Source: Zygnema cylindricum | Lineage: Eukaryota; Streptophyta; Zygnematophyceae; Zygnematales; Zygnemataceae | NCBI GenBank assembly: GCA_037447655.1 | Contig: JBBHKE010000563.1 | Coordinates: 1-48,901 of the forward strand | Direction: 5' to 3' | Length of the DNA stretch: 48,901 nt | In this document: positions 31,086 through 41,900 of the stretch, one piece after another | How the letters are laid out: the number at the start of each line of letters is the position of its first letter | Position numbering within the stretch: the stretch's first letter is position 1 | Notes under the pieces: model-generated | What the model was told of the DNA's origin: nothing | The model's input: only the letters and a program-made list of their open reading frames with translations | The model's database searches: none | Position numbers and translations under genes: made by a program

Positions 31086-32269
31086 TGTAATCTCTCCTTA
31101 TTTGTTAATCCTTTTTCTATTTTTTTTGATTTTTTTTGCGATTTCCCTCATTTTTCGATTGTTTTCTACTCACTATTTTGACCTTTCTTTATCCTTTTAT
31201 TCTCCAAATTCTCTTCGACACTGGGCTCCCCTTCCCAACCCAGCTCATCCTGAACCCCATTTCAATTCCCAGCTGCCTCTTGCCTTTCCCCCCTCTACTC
31301 CCCTACTGCTCTTTACCTGCCTTGAACCGGGCTTCTGGGTACTTCCTTAGTTTTTACGGTGGCACCTGTTTGGTTGCCTTTCATATTTTTGCAAGGTTGT
31401 GTGCACACTTTGTTATTTCTACATTTAAATAAATGAGCATGAAAGGAAGTATAAAAGAAGAATTTTGAACAAGATGGAAAGTGAGGAGGAGAGGAAAAGA
31501 ATGAGGAAAGGAAGGAGTGAGGTGAGAGAGAAAAAAAGGGAAAAAAAAAGTGATTTTAAAATAGGGATAGTAAAGAGTGATAGATTTAGTGTGTTTAGTT
31601 TCTATTCGACAAATGACAAAACAAATAGAATATGGAGAATACTAAGAAATAGTATTTTTTATGTTTTACTAGGTTTTGATCTATTTTTCCGAGTTAGGTT
31701 TGTGTTTATTTCGTTGTCAATTATATATGTATACGGTTCCATAGCTATGGTTAAAATGTACATTTGTCAATTTTTGTACAATTCTTATGTGCCCCTTGAA
31801 AAGAATATAAAAAAACGATTTGTCGATTATGGTATTATTTTATGTTATCCATTTTTTTGTTTATGTGTTTTATTTTTGTTTTTTGTTTTTTGTATTCTAT
31901 ATATGCTTTTCATTTATGGTTCTAAATTATGCTTTTGATTGTTAAAAAGTTATGATCCGAGGTTATTTTGATGACTACATTTAGAAAAAAATGGCACATG
32001 AGAATTATTTTACTACCGAGATCAAAAAAGCAAAGACAATACAAAAAAATGCTTGTTGATTCTTGATTTTGAATTGGTGGACCAAACGGAAGAGAAGAAG
32101 TGGATGTTTTGTTTACTATTTCGGAAAAAAAAAATCTGGAATACAATTTTTTTTTGTATTAGTAAACCCGGAATACAATTGTCTGTGCAAAGACTACGCG
32201 TATTTCGCATCACAGACAAGTATATTTATCGTATAGTCCTTTTAATATGCCTATGTATGGCTTCTATTT
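31086..32269. other. AT-rich sequence, no supported gene
   Basis: A plus-strand frame at 31465-31938 would give a lysine/arginine-rich start and a very hydrophobic phenylalanine/isoleucine/tyrosine end. It has no recognisable domain and its composition follows the AT-rich DNA, so I do not call it a gene. Confidence 0.4.
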
Positions 32270-32277
32270 ATAGTAGA

Positions 32278-32435
32278 GCTAAAGTTGTATCGTTCAATGA
32301 CGACACATTTTCGTCACTGAAAGGTAAAATTTCAGTTTACCATCAGATTTACCATTCAGCGACGAGAACGTCTCGTCGTTGAATGGTAAATCTGAGTTTG
32401 TACATTTCAGCGACGAGACTGTCTCGTCGCTGGAG
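32278..32435. repeat. 3' terminal hairpin repeats, transposon copy 2
   Basis: Three consecutive inverted units: CAATGACGACA...TCGTCACTGAA, CATTCAGCGACGAGA...TCTCGTCGTTGAATG and TTTCAGCGACGAGA...TCTCGTCGCTG. Short TAAATCTGA/TAAATTTCA-type linkers separate them. Some arm changes are matched on the partner arm, others not. Confidence 0.8.
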
Positions 32436-32725
32436 CAGTCTAAATGCCGGATCCGACCTAGCGATATAGTGCATTCATCGCCCAACGTGGAATACAACAT
32501 GAAACATATGATTCCCTAAACACATCATTAACATCCAATGTCATTCAAGTTTTTTTTCCATACATCATTTTCAGTATCATACTTCAAAATGAACAACAAA
32601 GAAGGATACGATTATATTGAACTTATCACGGATACAATTTATGTGACATACTTACAATTACCACAATATAACACAAAAACACTAGTTATATAAATTTAAA
32701 CTAACCCCCATTCCCACTTAACTAA

Positions 32726-34696
32726 TTAAACCACTTCTTTATGAAAGGACTCTAAATCTTTGTTCTCCCATTCCGCGTCATCAAGGACTTTATCCTCCCG
32801 AGTGTCGGCATCTTGAATGCCTCGCACAAAATCTCGTGCCGATGTAGAAAGAATTGACACCTCATCACCTTCAAAATGGCATTGCCATTTCATGATGATG
32901 ACTTGTAAATCCGGGTTGAGCATTTTCTCCTCCCATTTCCCATCCTTCAACGACAAGCCGCACTAAATCATAGCCTTACGTGCGTAACCCATCCCTTGAT
33001 GGTCCTTCATTGCGTTGACTTCGCGAATTGAATCGCGAGCCAACTTAAGGAAGAAAGCCTTCCGGGGGCCGAGTAGCTTCCCAGACCAACCCTTGCCACT
33101 CGGATGGGACCACGCATGCTTCTTGATCCCGTTCATTTTCCAATCCTCCCATTTCCGCGACCAAACCTCCTTAATTTTGGAAATCACAAAGGAGTCGGCG
33201 GGTTGCACAAGGTGAGTTGCCTAAGGAGGGAAGAAGTGGAGTATCGTCCTCTTGGAGAGTAATACTCGGCTCAAACCCTCGGAATTATTATGCCCGCCAC
33301 AATTGTCGAGGAAGATTATTTTTTCACGTCCATCACTGTCTCTTTGGTAAGACCTCGACTCTTCTATCCATTGCGGGAATAAGGTTTTATCATTCTATCC
33401 TTTGAGGTCGGTTCGGTAGCAAACTCCTACAATAGGAAAAAATAAAGGATAGGGGGAGGGGGTGAGTTACGTTAGGGGGAGAGAAAGAGGGAGAGGGAGA
33501 GGAGGCCGAGAGTGGGCGGAGAGGGAGAGATAGCAAGTGTGGGGGATGGGGATGAGGAGGAAGCATTTTTAACCAATAGGGGAATTAAACATATATATAT
33601 TTTAAAATTAAACAAGTATATGTTTCAATAGGGAACGGTAAATCATATTTTAATATAGAGGAATACATAAAGAATAGAGGAAAATAACGAAGATGAACAA
33701 TATTTAAAAGATTAAAATCAAATGAAACTTACTCGGTACATCGCCGGCAAGGCCTTTTATCGGGTAATTTTGACCGCGGTTTGTGAAAATTATCATCGGA
33801 GTCTCGATTCGCACATTTGCTCCTCTCGTGAGTCGTACCATTAATGTCATGGACTCTCCACCACCCGCAACGTCGGCGTATATTACAACCTCGTCGCCGC
33901 GAAAGCCTAAAGTTTTCTTGTTGTCCATATTTACAATTAAGTGGGTTTTGTCCATGTTCTCCACCAAATCCTCGTTAAAACGACCTATTATCCACAAAAA
34001 AATATAAAAACACAAAAGAAAACAAAGCACCAGTAAGTATAATGAAAAGAATAACATTGTTAGTTTACATTGTAGTCATCTTAAAAAAATTAGTGGGTTA
34101 CTAATACAACAAATGTCCTTTTCACACTCATTTCCCTCAACAAGCACGGAAATGATACTAAGTAATAAACTTTATATGATAAGAAGCAACAAAGGGAAGG
34201 AAAATACGAGGCTTACCCGATAGAAATCCCCTTTTTAATACGCCCGTGTGATATGCCACAGTTCTCTCTATGTATTCCTCCTTCTCCGGACTTAATTGTA
34301 GTTTGCCCTTTTGGGCTCGAGCGACAATGCTATGCTTTTCGAAAAATCGTTGAATCCAACGCCGAGTGATTCTAATGTCGATCTCTTCACCATTGTCGTT
34401 GATAAATTCCGGCGCACCATCCTTCTTCATTTCGGCAATGATGTAATTAGCCATTTTTCCCACAATGATAGTTGATATTTTCATGCCCGCCTTTTGGAAT
34501 CGGAAAAATTTGTCCACTAAGTCGTTGTGAACCTTCACCACCCATGGTAGCTCCTTCCTACCCCTTCACGGTAAAGCCTTCGTTACCGCCGCCCTTCTCC
34601 TGTCAAAACCGGAAGTAGATAAGGTGAGCGTAGGTTTCCTTATCCTTTTAAGTATCGCCTCCCTTTCAACCTACCACCACGTTGCCTTCTGATACT
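32726..34696 (-). pseudogene. DDE_1/pogo-like transposase, copy 2
   Basis: Minus-strand exons 34696-34217, 33984-33733 and 33426-32726. Splice sites look good: donor GTAAGC after 34217, acceptor TAG before 33984, donor GTAAGT after 33733, acceptor TTGTAG before 33426. DNA-binding half: TRRWIQRFFEKHSIVARAQKGK. Catalytic aspartates: ENMDKTH, IIFLDNCGGH and HLVQPADSFVI. Defects: TAG in the WWW stretch, TGA near 34575, stops in the last exon at LKG*ND and PP*ATH, and a TAG at 32960 where copy 1 has CAG. Dead but less scrambled than copy 1. The DNA-binding half followed by a DDE_1 core is the CENP-B/Tigger plan. Confidence 0.8.
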
Positions 34697-34789
34697 CTCC
34701 AATTGGAGTAAAGAAAAAACATAAATTAGTCATTGATAATATACATAAAAAGCCATTACATTTAAAGAATTGCTTCTGCAACGAGGATT

Positions 34790-34995
34790 TGTCATCGTCT
34801 AATTCAGCGACGACAAATCCTCGGCGCGAAGACAGCTGGTCGTCGGTGAATTAGGCGACGACAATATTTCGTCGCTAATTCTAGTGACAACCAGCTGTCC
34901 TCGCTGTATTGACGTCTAGCTGTAAACTCTAATTTTGGGAGAGTTATGGTTCAGCGACGATTGAAAATTCGTCGTTGGTTTACAGATGAGGCGCT
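34790..34995. repeat. CGACGA hairpin block between the two genes, copy 2
   Basis: Inverted arms GCGACGACAAATCC/GGATTTGTCGTC-like and CGACGACCAGCTG/CAGCTGTC alternate with GAATTAG linkers every 30-40 bases. The equivalent of 13905-14062, and better preserved. Confidence 0.72.
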
Positions 34996-35153
34996 GTCGT
35001 CGCTATATTTAACAAACACAACAGATAATAAAAAAAACAGTGTTACTTTGTAGGTTAGCCGACAAAATAAAAAGAGAAGGACAAATGAACTAATTCGGAA
35101 ATCACAAACATACTGATTACCGCAATCTTTTTTGAGACAACTCCCGTGTGAGC

Positions 35154-35350
35154 TGAAACTCTGAGACCTCCATAAGTCCTCAGAGTGGACAGCTTCCAAG
35201 AAGCCTCTAGGATAATCCTGACCCCTTTGTGTTTCAGCAAAAATAACTACCACCCTGGCAAACAAAAACCCTGACTACCTGCACCCCTGTGAAGGCAAGA
35301 CTCCCCTGAGTCGATAGCAAAAAGAATCTCTGAATTTGCTCCCCTGAGCA
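35154..35350 (-). mobile_element. Family-B LTR 3' part, reversed, cut by assembly gap
   Basis: The minus strand ends GAGTTTCA at 35154 and matches the last 200 bases of the B LTR at 15119-16167, including the hairpins and the MEVSEFQ-type leader. It is inserted in the first ORF of transposon copy 2. The far end is lost in the gap, so the target duplication (expected GCTCA) cannot be checked. Confidence 0.88.
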
Positions 35351-35360
35351 NNNNNNNNNN
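35351..35360. other. Assembly gap (10 N)
   Basis: Ten N bases. The sequences on the two sides need not be adjacent in the genome, and the gap falls inside a repeated LTR, a usual place for assembly breaks. Confidence 1.
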
Positions 35361-35998
35361 CACCCTCAACTTCTATCGTCAATCTCCGTGTGACTTAGAC
35401 GAAGAAAACACGTAAAAGAAAATGTTCAAATCTGTATCTTTTATGAATTTTATTGGTAATTAAAGATATATACATAGATATATACTTATGTTTTTATCGA
35501 AAAATTAATAAAGAACAAATTCAAAACACCGCGACTTTATCTGCGGATTCAATAAAGGTTGATAAACAAGCCATAGCCGCCAGTCCTCTTTTTGTAATAG
35601 TAAAATGATTAGATAAAAAAATAACCGCTATTATGTATGCGGAATGAACAAACACAAAAAAAACGTTGTGTTCGAATAGATCAACCGTAATGAAATTTTG
35701 AAACCACCTAAGTACAAAACATAGAGAGGCCAGGGGTCGGAGAGATACAAAACATGAATCCACCAAAGTTTTAAAGTAATGCCAACTAGATAAGCTTGTG
35801 TTGCAAAAAAAACACAAACAAGTAAGGCGTATGTATTATCGCCAATAAAAAAATAGATTAGTAAAATGATAATGTTTTTCTCCTGACCGCCGATACCGAA
35901 CAAATAGTTGGAAATAACTTAGGCGTCTATTTCAGCGCCACAAAACTTAAACAAGAAATAATTAAAAAGCTATTTTTGTATTCATATATAGATACATA
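35361..35998. other. AT-rich sequence, no supported gene
   Basis: Minus-strand frames at 35903-35631 and 35817-35521 would encode hydrophobic peptides (for example IIILLIYFFIGDNTYALLV). They overlap in different frames, have no recognised domain and follow the AT bias. A fragment of a host membrane-protein exon cannot be excluded. Confidence 0.35.
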
Positions 35999-37078
35999 TA
36001 TAGAAATTAATGGTTATTTTAAGTATTTTCTATGTCTAAACTTGTAAAAGAAAATGCACAAAAGAAGCAGATTCAGTGTGCCTCTAACTGCTATCTTCAA
36101 CTCCCACACTTGTCGCAGTCACTGAAGGTTAGAGAGGGAGCTGAAGGTTAGAGAGGGAGCTAGAGCCATGGCTACCTATGCTGTCCAGAGAGAGAGAGAC
36201 ACGCAGTAGATTTTGGTAGGTTTACCAAAATATACTTCACGGACTCACGATTTGATCATGATAACTACCGTCCGGCAAGTTAGTAGTAGCCGGTAGTTTT
36301 ATCCTATAGTCTACGATCAATGCCAAGCAATATAGGGTTCGATAAGTATTTAAAGATGTACGTATACATTAATTCATTTAACGGCGCGAACAAACATGTA
36401 ACATAGACAAAGTTAGAATATACGTACGGCTTACGGTACTTCGCGAAACGAAAACTGCACATTTGTTTCAACGGAAAAACAACTACCCTGCATTAATTTT
36501 CGACCGCTACAATCAAAAGTCGGTTTTGATCGAAGGGCCACGATAGGTGCCGAGATCACGGAATAGGCGCTTTGGCGGTTTTCGGTCACCGCCACGTCAA
36601 GCGCCATATGGCACAACATCGTTGGCGTGTGGCATCTCGGAGAATATGTGAACTAATCCTGATATGGCAAGCGTCAACCGTTCAGCCATGGCGTACGATG
36701 GCCGTAAACAAAGTACTTCGACACCTATACCTTTTTATACGACAGAGTCTTCTGAATGGTGCCGTACTCTAGTAGTAAAGGGTTTAGAGAGGGACATAGG
36801 ACTTAGAAAATGTAGTAGGTAGCCGCCTCTCTCCCAGAGTGCTTCTATATAAAAGGTCAATTTTTGCCCTTCATAACTTATTGCTCAAGGAAGCGAATTT
36901 TGAGATTCTTTTTGTTATCGACTCAAAGGATTCTTGTCTTCAAAAAGGTGAAGGTGGTCAAGGTTTTTGTCTATCATGGTGGCAGTTATTATTTTCCAAA
37001 CACAAAGGGGTCAAGGTTATCCTAGAAGCTTCGTTTGAGCTGCCCATTTTGAGGACCTATGGTGGTCATAGAATCGCA
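35999..37078 (+). mobile_element. 5' LTR of the old family-B element
   Basis: It runs TATAGAAATT (TGTAGAAATT in relatives) to GAATCGCA, 1080 bp, then PBS GGTAATGGGCCC. AGGACTTAGAA is at 36798-36808, and a 20-bp duplication of the GAAGGTTAGAGAGGGAGCT word lies near 36125-36165. The leader hairpins have decayed (for example CTTCAAAAAGGTGAAG). The in-LTR ATG (37059) opens MVVIESQ followed by VMGPPS. Confidence 0.88.
36846..36855 (+). promoter_or_regulatory. TATA box of B-type LTR
   Basis: TATATAAAAG follows the CTCTCTCCCAGAG-type inverted repeat. In the younger LTRs at 15119 and 43330 the same place reads TGTACAAAAG, so those promoters may be weakened. Confidence 0.6.
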
Positions 37079-38676
37079 GGTAATGGGCCCACCCTCTAGT
37101 GTGCCCATCTTTAATGGAACTAGCTCCATATACTGGGAAAGTATGATGAAAGCAGCTCTATGTGAGAAAAGGTTTTAGGGAAAAGTGAATGGACGAGTGA
37201 GGTGTCCATCTGGTCTTGGCATTCCTGTAAGGTTTGGAGGAAGCAAAATCACCAGAGATGCACATCCATCTCCAACTAAGGACACAAAAGAAGGGGAAGT
37301 GGTGGAAAAGGAAAAAAAAGAAGTGTTGTTATACAACCACAGTTGCTAAAGGAGATCCAGCAGTAATAGTGGAAGTAGACATGGAAAACAACAGAAACTA
37401 TAAAGCACCTACTCAACAACCAACTTTTCAGCTTACACAAAATATGACTCAAAAAATCCAATATGCCTAAAATTTATCACAATGATACAAAACAAAGTAA
37501 ACTGACAATTCCCAAAATTGCAGCCTAAATGACTTAGTAAACCATAAGACATGACTCTTGGAAGTTTCCTAAAAACTGCTTTTAAAATGTCATAATCCTA
37601 GAACTGGATGATACAAAATTTCCTAAGTCCTATACTATATACTCACAGTGTGTATCTACTAGTCACACTAATTCGGGTGGGGTTACTACAGTACTATACT
37701 GACTTACGATAAACTATACAACCTGTACGTCACTGTACCACGAGTACCCTCAAGACCATAATTAATACCTGTCGTTAAATGAACAGTGTAATCACTAAAT
37801 TTTAATGCACTAAACGCCAACAATGTGTTTTGCCGAATATTTACAAATAGCGTCCGTACAATTTATGTTGCCGACGCTTAGTCAGCATTAATCATCAAAG
37901 TCCAGATAAATGTTGGTTAGAGGTACGGACACCCTGAGTACGTACGGCGCACTTAGTCATTGTTGTCCCCACTTTAATCGCGTCCGTAGAATTCGTTCTT
38001 ATCGACCACATACTTTCGATCTCTCACAATTCTTCTCCCGGATGTTCGGCTTAGTCCTCGTCCGTTCGATTCACTTGTGTGCGTACATTATGCTTCGTCA
38101 TTTGTGGTCCCACGTGAATCACGTCTGTCGACATGATTCGAAATCAATGATCATAATCGGTATCGTACCATTCATATCTGAAATATTCAGTCAATATTCT
38201 GTTTGTCTGATCCAGCGAATCCACTCGTCCACTGCGTGACGCGTGTAGCCAGATGTTGGCGCTACTACGTAAAACCTGCATACACCTCTCTTGTCGACAC
38301 GCGTCTCTGTAGAGGTACAATACACTTTATTGTACTTTTGCTACTGTAACACTTATAAAGGTAAGTATTACACAAAACTATTCAGAAAATATTCTAAGTC
38401 CTTTTGGATTCCTCTCAGAGCTTTATCTATTCAAATATAGATTTCAAATTTCAACAAAAAAGAGACGATCACACCTATAGCAACCGGTTTAGCATTCATG
38501 TCACCTATTCCAAGGACCGATGAGAATGATACTAATGCCTGGGACAACAACAATATGGCGGAAAAGCACTTCATCCTCCGCCATCTTAATCAAGGGCTTG
38601 TATCTCGTCATTTGCAGGTAGAGAGGGCATCCAATATTCGGGTGGCTCTTATAAAGATGTACCAAAGTGGTGCAAT
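37059..38676 (+). pseudogene. gag: gag of the old family-B element, split by a solo LTR
   Basis: Leader MVVIESQ, then MGPPSSVPIFNGTSSIYW and on to VVEKEKKE (37323). After the solo LTR (37324-38456) it resumes at 38457 with the TPIATG-type stretch and continues MSPIPRTDENDTNAWD...HLQVERASNIRVALIKMYQSGA to 38676. A TAG lies near 37176. The frame then runs into a truncated LTR, and the zinc knuckle half is missing. Aligned against the Gag at 38961-40172 the two pieces are collinear. Confidence 0.85.
37324..38456 (-). mobile_element. Solo LTR, family A, reversed, in gag
   Basis: On the minus strand it runs TGTTGAAATTTG to TATAACAACA, about 1.13 kb, and interrupts the old gag between KEKKE and the ATG-side stretch. 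AGGACTTAGGA lies at 37631-37621 and a second AGGACTTAGAA at 38402-38392. The in-LTR leader reads MSTSTITAGSP then a stop. Flanks are A-rich (AGAAG against AAAAA), so no clean target duplication can be shown. Confidence 0.75.
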
Positions 38677-38960
38677 TAATCTGATTGGCTCCGTACATTA
38701 GTAGATAGAGTTTGTGAGAGAGATAGGACTTAGAAAAATTAGGAGATAGGACCCTCTCTCCCAGAGAGCCCTCCATAACTTACTGCTCAGGGGAGCAAAT
38801 TCAGAAATTCTTTTTGCTATCGACTCAAGGGAGTCTTGCCTTCACAGGGGTGAAGTTGGTCAGAGTTTTTGTCTGCCAGGGTGGCAGTTGTTCTTGCTGA
38901 AACACAAAGGGGTCAAGGTTATCTTAGAGGCTTCTTAGAAGCTGTTCACTCTAAGGACTT

Positions 38961-41900
38961 ATGGAGGTTTTAGAGTTTCAGGTTATGGGCCCACCCTCTA
39001 GGGTACCAATCTTTAATGGAATTGGCTTCATATACTGGGAAAGTATGATGATAGGAGCTCTATGCGAAAAAAGGTTTTGGGGGATAGTGAGTGGACGATT
39101 GGGGCGTCCATGAAGTCTTGGAATTCCTCCAGGGTTTGAAGGAAGCAGATTCACAAAGAAAGCAGGTCCATCTTCAACGGAGGAGACAAAGGAAGGAGAT
39201 GTGGTGGACAAAGGAGCGAAGAAGGAGACGACCACACCAATAGCAACGGGTTCAGCATTCATGTCACCTATTCCGAGGAACGAGGAGAATGATACTCAAA
39301 CTTGGGATTTCATTAATATGGTGACAAAGCACTTCATCCGACGCCATTTTACTCAAGGACTTGCATGTCCCCATTTACAGGTAGAAAGAGCATCCGATCT
39401 GTGGATGGCTCTCATAGAGATGTACCGAAGTGGTACGATTCAGCAACAACAAATGGCTAATCAGAAAGTTAAGGAATATGTATACAAAGGGGGGAAAATG
39501 TTGGATTTTTGCAATGAGCTTGCTACACTCTTCATGGAGCTAGAGAGTGCGGGAAAAGATTTTAGTGAAAAAGAAAAGGTTAACTGTTTATTGATGAAGT
39601 TACTCGATGAGTTCGAGAACATAGTCAACCGTGTGCAGGACTTGCCGGACTCAAGGTGGATATGGAACTCAGTGGTAGGGATGATTCTCGTTCGGGAGAA
39701 TACGATTGAGATCCGAAGGGGAGGAAAGAGTGGCCAAGCCTTGGCAACTTCGACCGATTGGAGAAACAAGGATTCCCGGAAACCAGTCGAAAACTATGGG
39801 GGAAGGGAGCAGAAAAATCATGCCAACGAGATCGGGCCAAGGGCTCCCAAAGGTTTATGTCATTTTTGCAAGAAACCGGGGAACTATATGGCAGAGTGCA
39901 CTAAGCTAACCGAGCTTCGGTTAAAGGAGGGGCAGACCTGTGGTACCTCGAGAGGAAACAAAAAGGCCCTTGTGACACAGGTACATGAGGCAGAATCCGT
40001 GGACAAGGAAGATGAGCTCATTTTGGATGAGGAGTTGGAGGCGAAAAACGAGGTCAAAATTCCACGAAGGCAAAAATGTGCTTACGGTGGATTGAAAGGT
40101 GAAGTAGGCTGGATTATAGATTCGGGTGCCTCCATGCACATGTGTAACGATAGGCACTGTTCACTAAGATAAGAAAGATTCCCACCATAGAGATAGAGTA
40201 CAAGGATGGGAGGATAGTCACCACTACTCTTGTAGGATCGGTAGATCTTAAAGTGTTAGTAGAAGGAAAGACATCCATAGTAACATTCTCCAATGTATTG
40301 TTTATTCGGGAGCTGAACAAAAACCTCATCTTTGCGTCTGTATTAGATGATAAGGGTTTTTTTACTAGCACTAGGGAAGGAGTCTTTACTGTTAGTTTTG
40401 AGGAGGATGTCTATTTCATTGCTGAGAAAGGTAGCCATGGGATGTTTAGGCTGATTTTAAGTAATGAAACGAAGAAACTTTATTATGTTGGTGTTCATGA
40501 TATTATGATGTGGCATAAGAGGCTTAGGCATGTAAATCTAGATAAGTTAAGAGAGATGAAAAAGATGGGAGTGGTGGAAGGGATTTAGTTCAGTGAGAGT
40601 GATAATATAAGTGATTGTATTGGATGTGCTCAAGGTAAAGCACACAGATTACCCTTTCCTAAAATAGCCACCTATAAGGGAGAAAAAATTCTAGATCTAG
40701 TACACACAGATATTTGGGGACCGGCTAAAGTGCCCTCATCGGGGGGGAAGAGATTTATGATGACTATCACTGATGATTAGTCTCGGTATTCCCGAGTGTA
40801 TTTTTTGAAAAACAAGTCCAAAACTCAGGATTGTTTTAGACAATATAAAGCATAGAGCGAAAAACTCCATGAAACTCCAATCAAGAGAATAAGAAGTGAC
40901 AATGGTGGAGAGTATATTTCTAACCAGTTTGAGGATTTTTTGAGGGAAGATGGGGTCCAACACCAAAAGATAGTTCCACAAAACCCAGAACAAAATGGGG
41001 TAGCTGAAAGGTTAAATAGAACACTAAGTGATAGTGCTAGATGTATGTTGTCAGATAAGAAGATAGAAAAAAGGTTTTGGGCAGAAGCAATGAACTGTGC
41101 TAATTACCTCAAAAATATAGTTCTTACTTCAGCTATAAAAGATCAAACACCTTATGAGAGATGGACAAGCCGGAAACCAGACATATCTAATTTAAAGGTT
41201 TTCGGCAGTCAAGTATTTAGTTTAGATACAGATCGGTCTAATTGGAAGCTGGATCCTAAAGGAAAACTGGGATACTTATTAGGATATGATGAGGATGTTA
41301 AAGGATATAGAGTTTGTGATCTAAAAAGAAAATATATAATCATAGTCAAGCATCTAGTAGTTATGGATAAAGGAAAGTCTGTGGGTCCCTTCAAATATAC
41401 AAAGTAAGTAAAAATCAGATTTGAGTCAGAAAATTCCGATGACTTTGAGCTTTCTAACTATCCACGTTTTAGAGAAGATGACATTCTTGCAGGTACAAAT
41501 CAGACCAAAGGACTCGGCTGTGGAAACTCCATTGACAACTCTACCCACAGCAGAAGACGTGGCGGAAATTGATTCGGAATCAAGGGATAAGGGAGAAGCC
41601 GAGCTTGTTCGAAAGAATCTTAAAGAACCATCTATTTCGGCCTCAGATTTTGAGGGGGGGAGGAGAAGTGGCAAAAGATTGGAAGAAAAACAAGTTAATA
41701 ACAAGGTAACAAAACTATCTCATCAAGATGAACCTCAGACTTATGGAGAGGCGATGACTTGTCCAGAAAGAAACTTGTGGAAGACAACCATCAATGAGGA
41801 GATGGCCTCAATTATAGCAACCGATACTTGGGAGCTGGTGGATTGTCCACCTAACCGAAAACCAATCGGTTGTAAGTGGGTTTTCAAATTAAAACTGAAC

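Larger units (their letters stand above)
32270..35153 (-). mobile_element. DNA transposon copy 2, reversed and 5'-truncated
   Basis: Reading the minus strand: the last twelve codons of the unknown first ORF (35153-35117), CGACGA hairpins, the spliced transposase, and the 3' hairpin repeats. Sequence and order follow copy 1 throughout. The upstream part is cut by a family-B LTR inserted at GCTCA (35153) and then by the assembly gap. It is clean of internal insertions, so it is the better guide to the element's own structure. Confidence 0.78.

Noticed and set aside
31465-31938. A 157-codon possible membrane protein
   Set aside because: Composition follows AT-rich DNA, no recognised domain, no start context or homologous copy in the window.
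35521-35903. Possible host membrane-protein exon on the minus strand
   Set aside because: Two overlapping frames look equally hydrophobic, neither has a recognisable motif, and the stretch is next to an assembly gap.
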